Shown here: piece by piece, positions 32,601 to 39,535 of the stretch
Numbering within the stretch: position 1 is the stretch's first letter
How the letters are laid out: every line of letters starts with the position of its first letter
Source: Acidithiobacillus montserratensis
Lineage (GTDB): Bacteria; Pseudomonadota; Gammaproteobacteria; Acidithiobacillales; Acidithiobacillaceae
Direction: 5' to 3'
NCBI RefSeq assembly: GCF_018853465.1
Contig: NZ_JABBOU010000005.1
Coordinates: forward strand, 1 to 51,688
DNA length: 51,688 bases
Position numbers and translations under genes: made by a program
Notes under the pieces: model-generated
The model's input: only the letters and a program-made list of their open reading frames with translations
The model's database searches: none
Told to the model about the DNA's origin: nothing

Positions 32601-32746
32601 GCGTCGGCCGACACGACGATGCGCGGGAAAACCACGTTGGGGAAAAGCGCCACCGGCATTTTCGTGGCAGAGAGAAGTCCGGCCACCACCAGCACGAAGA
32701 GCAAAAACAGCAGGGAGCGACGATGTTGCAAGAGCCAGGCACCCAT
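29687..32746 (-). CDS. RND efflux pump inner-membrane permease
   Basis: 1019 residues, the normal RND length, with 12 helices and two large periplasmic loops. Helix 4 carries GLVVDDAVVMLEHIMRR, including the Asp pair of proton-driven RND pumps, and the N-terminus (TKMPVALFPNVVFPRIVV) is of the hydrophobe/heavy-metal group often seen in environmental bacteria. It follows the adaptor gene with a 1-bp overlap (TGATG). With the adaptor and channel upstream it forms a complete tripartite exporter. The substrate is unknown; the presence of both Asp residues leans towards organic compounds. Confidence 0.93.
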   Translation of the reverse strand: MGAWLLQHRRSLLFLLFVLVVAGLLSATKMPVALFPNVVFPRIVVSADAGNMPIPQTEIDVTRPLEQALRAVPGVQHIRSTTARGATEVSVQFAWGSNMTEALLQAESAVNKVLPALPPGTSFRARRMDPTVFPVLGLSLTSDRLDAVALRRYAEYDLRPLLLAIHGVAQVDVQGGEREEYQVVVDPMRLQSYGLTLAAVEKALGKGNIITAVGRLQRHYRLYQILSESPLKNVQDIEHIVLKTGTAGVVDLADVAQIQVGTAPQWTTVTANGKNAVLVNIKQQMGANTVAIDHAIRSLLRQDASRIPPGVKLSVWYDQSQLITAAASSVRDAIFIGAALAALVLLVFLRNLRLTFIVALVLPSVLLASVLVLYVLHQSFNIMTLGGMAAAVGLVVDDAVVMLEHIMRRLTQKPDELAPLEGEPSTILRSALEMSKPLAGSSAATIIIFLPLAFLSGVTGAFFQALAISIAAALLVSFLVAYLAVPLLADLFLRPQDAEKAEHEGRFLSWFSAWYGHHLEKLLQRPLFLSGIVLAFLILGGWSYTQVGSGFMPAMDEGGFVLDYTAAPGTSLAETDRLLDQVQQILAKNRDVASYSRRTGLQLGGGITEANTGDFFIRLKTRRQHSIWQVMQSVRQQIHDQVPGLRVETGQLMEDLIGDLTAVPQPIEIKVFGANDQILQKLARQVAAQISQVPGVVEVFDGITIAGDAVDIHVDPVKAALAGMTPAEVTSQLHTLMEGRVVSRIPQGQEMIGVRIRAPRGQWNAIRRLRQLPIIAPDGHYLALGQVAEIRMQSGQAELNSENLKPMVAVTARIEGRAMSTVMGEVKGRLAHLQLPHGVYLQYGGLYREQQQSMRELALVLLAAILLVTVLLLFLYERFTVVLSILATSLLALGSVFVGLWLTGTERNLTAMIGMTMIVGIVTETAIFFFAETRSAEPHELVRAGKARLRPVLMTAIIAILALLPLALGLGAGAQMQAPLAIAIISGLLAEIPLVLLVMPALYAWLERVLQKGSVRAPH

Positions 32747-33783
32747 CAGGAATGCCCCTCTACCCGCAGGGCCATACTGGGCTTCAGCTCGTAGTTACCC
32801 AGACTGACCACCGCATCCCCGGCCTGCAATCCCTGCTTGACCGCAATCCAGCCGCCCTGTTGCCAGCCGGTTTCCACCCAGCGTTTTTGGGCTTTACCGG
32901 CCACGTCCACAAAACAGTAGGACTTACCATCCTGCTGCAGGACAGCCGAATCCGGAACCGCCAACACCTCCTGACGATGCAGGACGATCTCCGCCCGGAG
33001 CATGGCCCCTGGCAACAAATCCGGCCGGGCGGGCAAAGGCACCACCACTTGGGCAAGACGGGTTTGCGGGTCGATCTGGCTGTAAATCTGGGTGATTTTC
33101 CCCTGAACCTCGGTCCCCCCATATACCGGGCGCAGCAGCACTGAATCACCTACCCGAATGCGCGGCAGATCACCGGGCTCCACGCCCAACAAGACGCGCA
33201 GGGCGTTTCCCGTACTTAGGCTGAGCAAAGGCTGACCAGCGGCGATCAGGTCACCTTGATGGACATGCACAAAGGTCACCACCCCACTGATGGGAGATCT
33301 CACCTGGCCTTTTTGTAAGGACTGCAGGCGCAAGCGGATGTCCTGCAGTACCGCACGGGCCTGGGCCAGGGCTTGATCGGCACTTTGCACCTGGCTATTG
33401 GTCGCCAGCTGCCGCTGCCGCAGACTGGTCACCCGCTGCTGCTCGGCCCGGGCGAATTTCAGCGCGATTTCCGCTTGTTTGAGCTGTAGCTGATCGCTGA
33501 CCGAGGGTTGTACCTGTAGCAGGGGCTGTCCCTGCCGGACTCGCTGCCCGGCAGCCACCAGTACCTGACTGACCAGGGTTTCGGAGGGCAGCACGATGGT
33601 TCGGCCGTCCTCCGGCGCAAACTCCACCGTCCCATATACCCGTAATTGATCGGCCATGGACATCATCCGTACCGGCGTAGTTTTCACCAAAGCGGAAACT
33701 TCGGCTATAGCCATTCCCCCGAACAACCCATACAGAAAACATCCCCAAACCAGCATCTGCCAGGCTGGAAACCATTTTTTCAT
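32746..33783 (-). CDS. RND periplasmic adaptor (membrane fusion protein)
   Basis: 345 residues with an N-terminal signal/anchor (MLVWGCFLYGLFGGMAIAE), lipoyl halves (SETLVSQVLVAAGQRVRQGQ and RSPISGVVTFVHVHQGDLI), a coiled-coil hairpin about residues 95-150 and a beta-barrel. The start at 33783 follows GGGGGAA and overlaps the channel gene stop (ATGA); an in-frame TTG at 33798 is less likely. It links the RND permease to the outer-membrane channel. Confidence 0.92.
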   Translation of the reverse strand: MKKWFPAWQMLVWGCFLYGLFGGMAIAEVSALVKTTPVRMMSMADQLRVYGTVEFAPEDGRTIVLPSETLVSQVLVAAGQRVRQGQPLLQVQPSVSDQLQLKQAEIALKFARAEQQRVTSLRQRQLATNSQVQSADQALAQARAVLQDIRLRLQSLQKGQVRSPISGVVTFVHVHQGDLIAAGQPLLSLSTGNALRVLLGVEPGDLPRIRVGDSVLLRPVYGGTEVQGKITQIYSQIDPQTRLAQVVVPLPARPDLLPGAMLRAEIVLHRQEVLAVPDSAVLQQDGKSYCFVDVAGKAQKRWVETGWQQGGWIAVKQGLQAGDAVVSLGNYELKPSMALRVEGHS

Positions 33784-35126
33784 TTCTGCTTCCCCCAATC
33801 TGCAACGGGTAAACCCACGGCCAGTTCCAGTGCTGCCTGTTGGGTGGCAAAGGATTCCTGCAAAGCCAGCAACTGCAAGCGCTTGGCCAGAGACTGGCTA
33901 CGTACGGTTTCATAATCCAGCAAGGTCACATCATGTTCACTGGCCGCCCTGCGCAAGCGGCTTTCGGCCTGCTCCAGTTTCGGCACCTGTTGCTGCAGGG
34001 GTTGGATTTCTTGCTGCAATCGATGGAGATCCTGTACCAGGCGAAAAATATCGGCGCGGGTTTGAAAGAGCCGGGCGCTGTAGGCCTCTCGAAGCTGGGT
34101 GCGGGTCGCCTCAGCTTGGGTGATGGCACCGCGATTACGATTCCAGAGGGGAATATCCAGGGTCAAACTGGGACTATACGTTTGCACATTGGAGGTATCG
34201 GCAGCCTTGCCGAAACCGATGGTGAAGCCGGGATATTGGCCAAGTATGGCCCGCCGTACCCGCGCCTCCTGGGCCTGATAACCGGCCCGCAACGCCAGCA
34301 GATCGAGTCGGTGGTGCTCGGCCAGAGCCAGCAAGCGTGCTGCATCAGGACATTGCTTCCAGAGTTTCGGCGGCCGGACCTGAATCAGCATACCGGGTGG
34401 CAAGCCGATGGATGCATCGAGCTTCTGACGGGTGGCCGTCACTTGGCGACGCATAGCCAGTGCCCGGTCCTGACTATCCAGCCAGGCAATTTGCCGTAAT
34501 GTAGCGGTGTTGATGGTGCTGTCACCCAGGCGCAGGTTCTCGGCAGAGGCCTGATACCATTTCCCGGCGGTTTTTGCGGCCGCCGCCGCGACGGCCTCCT
34601 GTTCCTGCAGATAATAGAGCTGGCGGGCGAGAACCCGGGTATTACCGGCCTGCATCCACTCCTGCCAGGCCACCTGATAGTGCACCGACTTTTCCTGGGC
34701 ACGGGCAATATCCAGATTGGCAGAACGGGTAAAGAGGCTGGCGAGGCTCCAGCTCAGCCCCATGCTATAGGCCTGGTAATATCCCGCCCCCACATTGCCG
34801 GGCAAATCCGCACTGAGTGACAACTGAGGATCCGGGAGCAATCCCGCTGCAAAAACCTGGGCTTGGGCAACCCCCGATTGGGCGCGCATGGCCCGCAACT
34901 GGGGATTGAGCAGGACGGTCAAGACTCCGAGGGTCCTCCCGGAAAACGGCTCCTGTAGATTCACTGCCCGCACCTGGTGATGCAGCCGCGCCAAAGCCGC
35001 CGCCATTTGCCGATGTACTGCCTGCGCAGAGGCCAGATGATTCGACAAGGGGGCCGGCTGATACTGCGCACAACCGGCCAGCAACAACATGCCCCCCATG
35101 ATTACCGGCCACAATCGCAACGTCAT
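33780..35126 (-). CDS. TolC-like outer-membrane efflux lipoprotein of the RND operon
   Basis: 448 residues with lipoprotein signal MGGMLLLAGCAQY (Cys about residue 19) and two OEP repeats (GVAQAQVFAAGLLPDPQLSL in the first, AGYQAQEARVRRAILGQYPG in the second). It is first in the leftward channel-adaptor-permease operon, coupled to the adaptor by ATGA. Some 100 bp upstream is the end of the histidine-kinase gene, and the gap contains TTAG direct repeats 11 bp apart (35206-35220) that might be a regulator site. Confidence 0.92.
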   Translation of the reverse strand: MTLRLWPVIMGGMLLLAGCAQYQPAPLSNHLASAQAVHRQMAAALARLHHQVRAVNLQEPFSGRTLGVLTVLLNPQLRAMRAQSGVAQAQVFAAGLLPDPQLSLSADLPGNVGAGYYQAYSMGLSWSLASLFTRSANLDIARAQEKSVHYQVAWQEWMQAGNTRVLARQLYYLQEQEAVAAAAAKTAGKWYQASAENLRLGDSTINTATLRQIAWLDSQDRALAMRRQVTATRQKLDASIGLPPGMLIQVRPPKLWKQCPDAARLLALAEHHRLDLLALRAGYQAQEARVRRAILGQYPGFTIGFGKAADTSNVQTYSPSLTLDIPLWNRNRGAITQAEATRTQLREAYSARLFQTRADIFRLVQDLHRLQQEIQPLQQQVPKLEQAESRLRRAASEHDVTLLDYETVRSQSLAKRLQLLALQESFATQQAALELAVGLPVADWGKQK

Positions 35127-35229
35127 GAACCCTGTACTCCCTGAAAATCATTCACATTGAAGAAGTTCTGCAAAACACTTGTTTATCAGTGTCTCATGAT
35201 TGAATTAGGCAAGACTTAGCGAGTCTGAG

Positions 35230-36555
35230 TTAGTTATTCACAGAGTGGCTGATTCGTTTTTGTCGATAAATAAAATGTAATCCGGCGTGCTTAGTGCGGG
35301 GGCACAGGGAAACTTGTCCACCCAACTGATCGGCAATGGCGCGGACAATGCTTAAACCCAGTCCACTGCCCGCTTCTTGCGTACCGGGAATCCGGTAAAA
35401 GGGATCAAATACGCGTTCCGACTCTGCGATGGGAATACCTGGACCACTGTCCATCACTTCCAGGAGTGCATCACTGCCCTCACTCCGGACACTTATCGTC
35501 ACTTCGGAGTGCTCAGGACTGTAACGCAAGGCATTATCGACGACATTGCGTAACAAGCTGTATATAGCCGCAGGACTACCTTGCACCCATATTGGGCTTG
35601 GGGCATCCAGGCCAAAATCGATATTTTTACGTTCGGCCATTGGATAGAGATCCTCCAGCATCTGCCGAGCAGTATCCACCAGATTTACCAGCTCGGAATT
35701 CGGAGAAGTCGCCTGCTGCCGGGCCAGACCCAGCAATTGCTCAAGCAGATGAGCAAAGCGCTCCAGACCTTTTTGCAGCGGCTGCAAACGCTGTTGATAT
35801 TCCGGCAAGGAGTCCGCCCGACTCAGGTTCTGCACCTGCAGAGATAATGCGGTTAACGGCGTTCGTAGTTCATGGGCAGCATCAGCGATAAAGCGACGCT
35901 CCTGTTCCAGCAATAATCGAACCCTTTCCAGCAGGCGATTGATGGCTTCAATAAAAGGGGCAATTTCTGATGGCACCGTTTCTATGCTCAACGGCTCAGG
36001 ACGGTCAGGATTTTGCCGGTCCATGGTATGAGCCAGATTCTGGATCGGGGCCAAAGATCGCCGGACAATCATCCGTGAAAAAAGCATCAATAAAGGCACC
36101 AGAAACAACAAGGGTAATAAGGTCCAGCGGGCACTGGCAAAAGCCGCATCACTGCGCACATCAGTAGACTGCGCCACGGCCAACGCATTATCTGGCCCCT
36201 GCCGCCGCACAAAAATGCGCCATTCCTGGCCTTCCACCGTCACGGTATGGAATCCCGCAGACAACTGCCAAGGGAGCTTCAAAGGGACATTTAACCTGCT
36301 ACAGTCCAAATGACATAAGGGCTCTACGACAATGCGCGCATCCGGGTCTTCATCCACTCGACTTTGATCATCATGATAGGCACTCTGCCAAAGTTGCGGG
36401 GGTACCAGTGCAGCAATCTGCTGCAAGGAAGCATCCTGATATTCCTGGGCTTCGTTCAGGGCCAGAAAAAAAGACGCCAGACCAGCTAGCAAACCCATGC
36501 AGACAATAGCCACGCTCAAGCCAATGTACAAACGCCTCTGCAAAGAATGATTCAT
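35230..36555 (-). CDS. Sensor histidine kinase, QseC-like
   Basis: 441 residues: helix 1 (about 8-30), a periplasmic sensor of about 130 residues containing a Cys pair (EPLCHLDCSRL), helix 2 (about 145-165), HAMP, the phospho-acceptor HisKA motif AADAAHELRTPLTALSLQ, and ATPase boxes NVVDNALRYSP, DSGPGIP and GSGLGLSIVRAI. It overlaps the response regulator stop by 4 bp (ATGA). The layout is that of QseC/PmrB-like kinases. The signal is unknown; nearby PepSY and cytochrome b genes and the RND operon are candidate targets. Confidence 0.92.
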   Translation of the reverse strand: MNHSLQRRLYIGLSVAIVCMGLLAGLASFFLALNEAQEYQDASLQQIAALVPPQLWQSAYHDDQSRVDEDPDARIVVEPLCHLDCSRLNVPLKLPWQLSAGFHTVTVEGQEWRIFVRRQGPDNALAVAQSTDVRSDAAFASARWTLLPLLFLVPLLMLFSRMIVRRSLAPIQNLAHTMDRQNPDRPEPLSIETVPSEIAPFIEAINRLLERVRLLLEQERRFIADAAHELRTPLTALSLQVQNLSRADSLPEYQQRLQPLQKGLERFAHLLEQLLGLARQQATSPNSELVNLVDTARQMLEDLYPMAERKNIDFGLDAPSPIWVQGSPAAIYSLLRNVVDNALRYSPEHSEVTISVRSEGSDALLEVMDSGPGIPIAESERVFDPFYRIPGTQEAGSGLGLSIVRAIADQLGGQVSLCPRTKHAGLHFIYRQKRISHSVNN

Positions 36556-37214
36556 GATTGACGAGGAATCATCCAGCCAGCACCACGCACATTCTTGATG
36601 ACTTCAGCACCCAGCTTCTTGCGCAGACCATGAATCAGAAAATCGATGCTGTTACTTTCGACGCTCTCATTCCAGCCGTACAAGCGTTCCTCCAGTTGGG
36701 TACGACTGAGTACTGCACCGGGACGCAACAATAACGCCTGTAACAAGGCAAACTCCCGGTGCGTCAAAAGCACAGAGATCTCATCAATCTGCGCAATATG
36801 CGTACTTAAATCCAGCTTTAGAGAGCCGTTTTCCAGTATTGGAGAGCCCTGTCCACCCTGACGACGGATAATGGCCCGCAGACGGGCCAGCAACTCATCC
36901 ATGGCAAAAGGCTTGACCAGATAATCATCGGCTCCCAGATCCAGTCCTTCGATGCGGTCCGACAGCCCATCCCGGGCAGAAATAATAATGGTAGGTATGG
37001 CGTTCCCGACGGCTCTGACACGCTGCAACACCGTGCAACCATCCACTTTTGGCAATCCCAGATCCAGCAGAATAGCTTGGTGTTCCTGATTGGCAATGGC
37101 CCGTAGTGCCGTTTCCCCATCACGCACCCAATCCACGGCATAGGCAGCGTCCTTGAGAGCGACGGAAATCGCCTCAGCAATCATTTGATCGTCTTCCACC
37201 AGAAGAATACGCAT
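36552..37214 (-). CDS. OmpR-family response regulator, QseB/PmrA-like
   Basis: 220 residues: receiver domain with acidic pair Glu7-Asp8-Asp9, phospho-acceptor Asp51 (ILLDLGLP), and Lys in LVKPFAMDELLARL, then an OmpR winged helix with LTHREFALLQALLL and YGWNESVESNSIDFLIHGLRKKLG, wording close to QseB/PmrA. It is coupled to the kinase gene by ATGA. Such regulators bind direct repeats at about 11-bp spacing. Confidence 0.92.
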   Translation of the reverse strand: MRILLVEDDQMIAEAISVALKDAAYAVDWVRDGETALRAIANQEHQAILLDLGLPKVDGCTVLQRVRAVGNAIPTIIISARDGLSDRIEGLDLGADDYLVKPFAMDELLARLRAIIRRQGGQGSPILENGSLKLDLSTHIAQIDEISVLLTHREFALLQALLLRPGAVLSRTQLEERLYGWNESVESNSIDFLIHGLRKKLGAEVIKNVRGAGWMIPRQS

Positions 37215-37249
37215 TGTTTAGTGATAATCCCCTGCGAAACCGCATAATT

Positions 37250-37269
37250 ACCCGCTCCGGGGAGCGGGT
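37250..37269. terminator. Perfect hairpin between PepSY and response-regulator genes
   Basis: ACCCGCTCC-GG-GGAGCGGGT, a 9-bp GC-rich stem with a two-base loop, sits in the 80-bp gap. No T-tract follows on either strand. It may attenuate read-through from the PepSY gene into the two-component genes or stabilise the upstream message. Confidence 0.45.
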
Positions 37270-37294
37270 TCATCAGATCAGGATAAGCCCTTGA

Positions 37295-37606
37295 TCAATC
37301 AGCGTGGTCGCCTTCCAGGGAGTTCTCCAGAACGGCTCCAGTTCTGGCATCTATACCCACTTCATGGCTGACATGCCCGCTTCTGATCACAAAAGAATAG
37401 CGCAAACCACTGCCGCCTTTTTCTTTTTCAAGCTCCTGATCAGTAATTTTTCCCGGGTAAACCTGCAAAGCCGTTACCCGCGCCTGCTCGATACTGATTT
37501 TTGCCTCACCCGCCAACTTCTGACCGGTAAAAGCGTATACCCCGAAAGCGGACAAAAACAAAACCCCTCCCAGAATTCCGGCAACCAAACTTTTAGATAC
37601 GCTCAT
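37295..37606 (-). CDS. Small PepSY-domain protein
   Basis: 103 residues with an N-terminal membrane/signal segment (about 5-27) and one PepSY domain (AKISIEQARVTALQVYPGKI...GSGLRYSFVIRSG...HEVGIDARTGAVL). Proteins like this are commonly found near QseBC-type two-component systems and haem or iron reductases and sit in the periplasm. GAGGAG precedes the ATG. It lies 90 bp after the cytochrome b-like gene on the same strand. Confidence 0.88.
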   Translation of the reverse strand: MSVSKSLVAGILGGVLFLSAFGVYAFTGQKLAGEAKISIEQARVTALQVYPGKITDQELEKEKGGSGLRYSFVIRSGHVSHEVGIDARTGAVLENSLEGDHAD

Positions 37607-37696
37607 GACATCGCTCCTGTTGTATACGTTGAGAAACGGATGGATCCGTTTGGCCCATCCGTTTATGCATGGTATATACCCAGGATTAGCGCAGAA

Positions 37697-38278
37697 TTAG
37701 GGGATGAATATTCGCAATATCCGGGGAGTACGCATGGCATGCAGCAAGGCCATGGCAATATGACCCCACCAGTAAGCCCACACCAGATTGGCAACCAGCG
37801 AATGAGCGGCATGCGGAATAGCATAAGCATCCCCGGGTTTTACGCCGCCAGCCGCATAAATCATGACAAACATCACTACACCCGAGATACCCATGGCCGA
37901 AATCGCCAAAAGACCCAGGCCATGTACCAGACCTGGCAACCCGCCACGCATTCCCGCCGGAGGAAAAATACCCCGCGCGGCACCCCGAATGTCTTTCACA
38001 ATGCGTGAAAAATAGACACCATGATAAGGAAACAAATGAGCGCGTAACGGAGCATTCCGTGCCACTACCAGCCAGAACAGAGCAATCACGATACTGCTGG
38101 CAATACCCACCCACATATGGGATATGAAAAGAAAATGCCGAAAGGCAGATATACCCACATGTTTCCAGATGGCTTTCATATCCAGCTCACTCATCAACTG
38201 ATAGGTGATAAATACCGCCAAAAAAATATGTAGCCACTTGACACTGCGTGGCCAGGGCAAGCTATCTGATCCGTGCAT
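37697..38278 (-). CDS. Cytochrome b561-like membrane protein
   Basis: 193 residues with four or five hydrophobic segments and conserved membrane His residues (WLHIFLAVF near the start, HFLFISHMWVG, GLVHGLGLLA, YWWGHIAMALLHAM near the end), as in cytochrome b/b6-like electron carriers that bind two haems. AGGA lies 10 bp before the ATG at 38278. With the PepSY protein, it may form a membrane electron-transfer or metal-reducing unit. A TTAAC-N6-TTAAC repeat (38295-38309 region) sits just ahead of the start. Confidence 0.8.
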   Translation of the reverse strand: MHGSDSLPWPRSVKWLHIFLAVFITYQLMSELDMKAIWKHVGISAFRHFLFISHMWVGIASSIVIALFWLVVARNAPLRAHLFPYHGVYFSRIVKDIRGAARGIFPPAGMRGGLPGLVHGLGLLAISAMGISGVVMFVMIYAAGGVKPGDAYAIPHAAHSLVANLVWAYWWGHIAMALLHAMRTPRILRIFIP

Positions 38279-38381
38279 CAACAAAATTCCTTTTTTAACA
38301 AAATGTTAACACTCGTAGAGAACGGTTTTCTCAAGTTAGAGAGGCCATTATATCTATGAATGAGAATCAAAAGTCTATATT

Positions 38382-39458
38382 TCAGTGGAAAATCGGCTGG
38401 TATACATACACGGCATGGGCAGCACCCACATAGACAAAAATCCTATGATTAGAAGGATCTACCGCTCCGGTATGCGTCTTGGCATAGCCAGTGGATACGA
38501 AAGACAGCGCTTTCATCGTTCGGGCATCATACACGTCAAAGCCCTTTGCCTTGCTTTCAAACGCATAAACCAAATGGAATTTCGGATCATAAGCGACCTG
38601 ATCAATTCCAGCGCGCGCTGGCAAACTGGCAAGGATTTTCAAATTCCTGGCATTGAATATAAAAATTCGCGATCCGGTTGTACCCACCCAGAGCGTCTGA
38701 TTCTCTGAATCATAGATTTGCCCCTTGGTAGCTGGCTTCTTCCCGAGAGTAGACTGCACAAAGTAGGGTGCCAGATTGGTTTTTTGTTCAATTTTATTTG
38801 TCAACAAATTAATTTTTTCTTCCCATGTATCATCAGGCATATAAAGCACATGACTTGAGGCAAGCAAAACTCCCAGATCAGGACCACTCCCAGTTTCCGG
38901 ATATAAGGATATTTTACCTCTGAATATAGGATGTCTACCCAAAGTATATTCGTCAATCCAATTATTATCATCCATGGCAATATAAAGACGATCTAGTTTC
39001 TGATCTACCCAAATTCCATCAGCACCAGAGCCTATCGTCTTGAAAACATTAACCACCTTCCAATTCGTCTTATCAACAACAAAAATCCTTGATTCGTTAC
39101 TTTGTATAACATCTTTTACCGAATTATTTTTATCTTCCAGATAATTTACTGTCCAGTAAACATAGCGTTTATTAAACGACATACCATAAGGACGCATCAA
39201 ACCATCATGTATAATTTTTATAGCCTGATTGTTTTTTGCATCAATCACCACAGCACCAGCATCAGTCTTACCCATGGAAACATACACAGCATGATCATAA
39301 GGATCATAGCTCACCGCATCTCCACTTTTATCAACTGTAGGCAATGAAATAATCTTAATTAATTTAAAAGAAATGGTTTCAGCACAAGCAACATCAAAAA
39401 CCATTAAAAAAAATATTATTAAAAAAATAATGCTCTTATACAACAGACGTGATCTCAT
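38382..39458 (-). CDS. Secreted YncE-like beta-propeller protein
   Basis: 358 residues with a signal peptide (MRSRLLYKSIIFLIIFFLMV, cleavage after ACA) and repeated beta-propeller blades: GDAVSYDPYDHAVYVSMGKTD, GADGIWVDQKLDRLYIAMDD, IYDSENQTLWVGTTGSRIFI, QVAYDPKFHLVYAF and GAVDPSNHRIFVYV. YncE-type proteins are periplasmic, sometimes linked to TonB-dependent uptake. The start at 39458 follows AAGGA; the ATG at 39470 has no spacing. Composition is clearly more AT-rich than in flanking genes. It follows the TonB receptor gene by 77 bp, with a hairpin between. The ligand is unknown. Confidence 0.82.
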   Translation of the reverse strand: MRSRLLYKSIIFLIIFFLMVFDVACAETISFKLIKIISLPTVDKSGDAVSYDPYDHAVYVSMGKTDAGAVVIDAKNNQAIKIIHDGLMRPYGMSFNKRYVYWTVNYLEDKNNSVKDVIQSNESRIFVVDKTNWKVVNVFKTIGSGADGIWVDQKLDRLYIAMDDNNWIDEYTLGRHPIFRGKISLYPETGSGPDLGVLLASSHVLYMPDDTWEEKINLLTNKIEQKTNLAPYFVQSTLGKKPATKGQIYDSENQTLWVGTTGSRIFIFNARNLKILASLPARAGIDQVAYDPKFHLVYAFESKAKGFDVYDARTMKALSFVSTGYAKTHTGAVDPSNHRIFVYVGAAHAVYVYQPIFH

Positions 39459-39494
39459 TGGAATAATCATCCTTGCGCAACACCAACGATCAAA

Positions 39495-39522
39495 CAGGGG
39501 ATAGAAAAAATTCTACCCCCTG
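39495..39522. terminator. Intercistronic hairpin between TonB receptor and YncE-like genes
   Basis: CAGGGGATAGAA and TTCTACCCCCTG pair over 12 positions with one mismatch around a 4-base loop. On the minus strand the stem contains a T run and ends TGTTTGATC. It lies 14 bp after the receptor stop and may reduce expression of the downstream gene. Confidence 0.55.
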
Positions 39523-39535
39523 CATTTACAGATTG

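Noticed and set aside
31511..32794. Long rightward frame antisense to the RND permease
   Set aside because: Composition and low complexity are those of an antisense shadow; the permease frame is complete and conserved.
38345..38375. Fur-box-like sequence (TGAGAATCA) upstream of the cytochrome b gene
   Set aside because: Only one half-site is recognisable and no symmetric partner is found.
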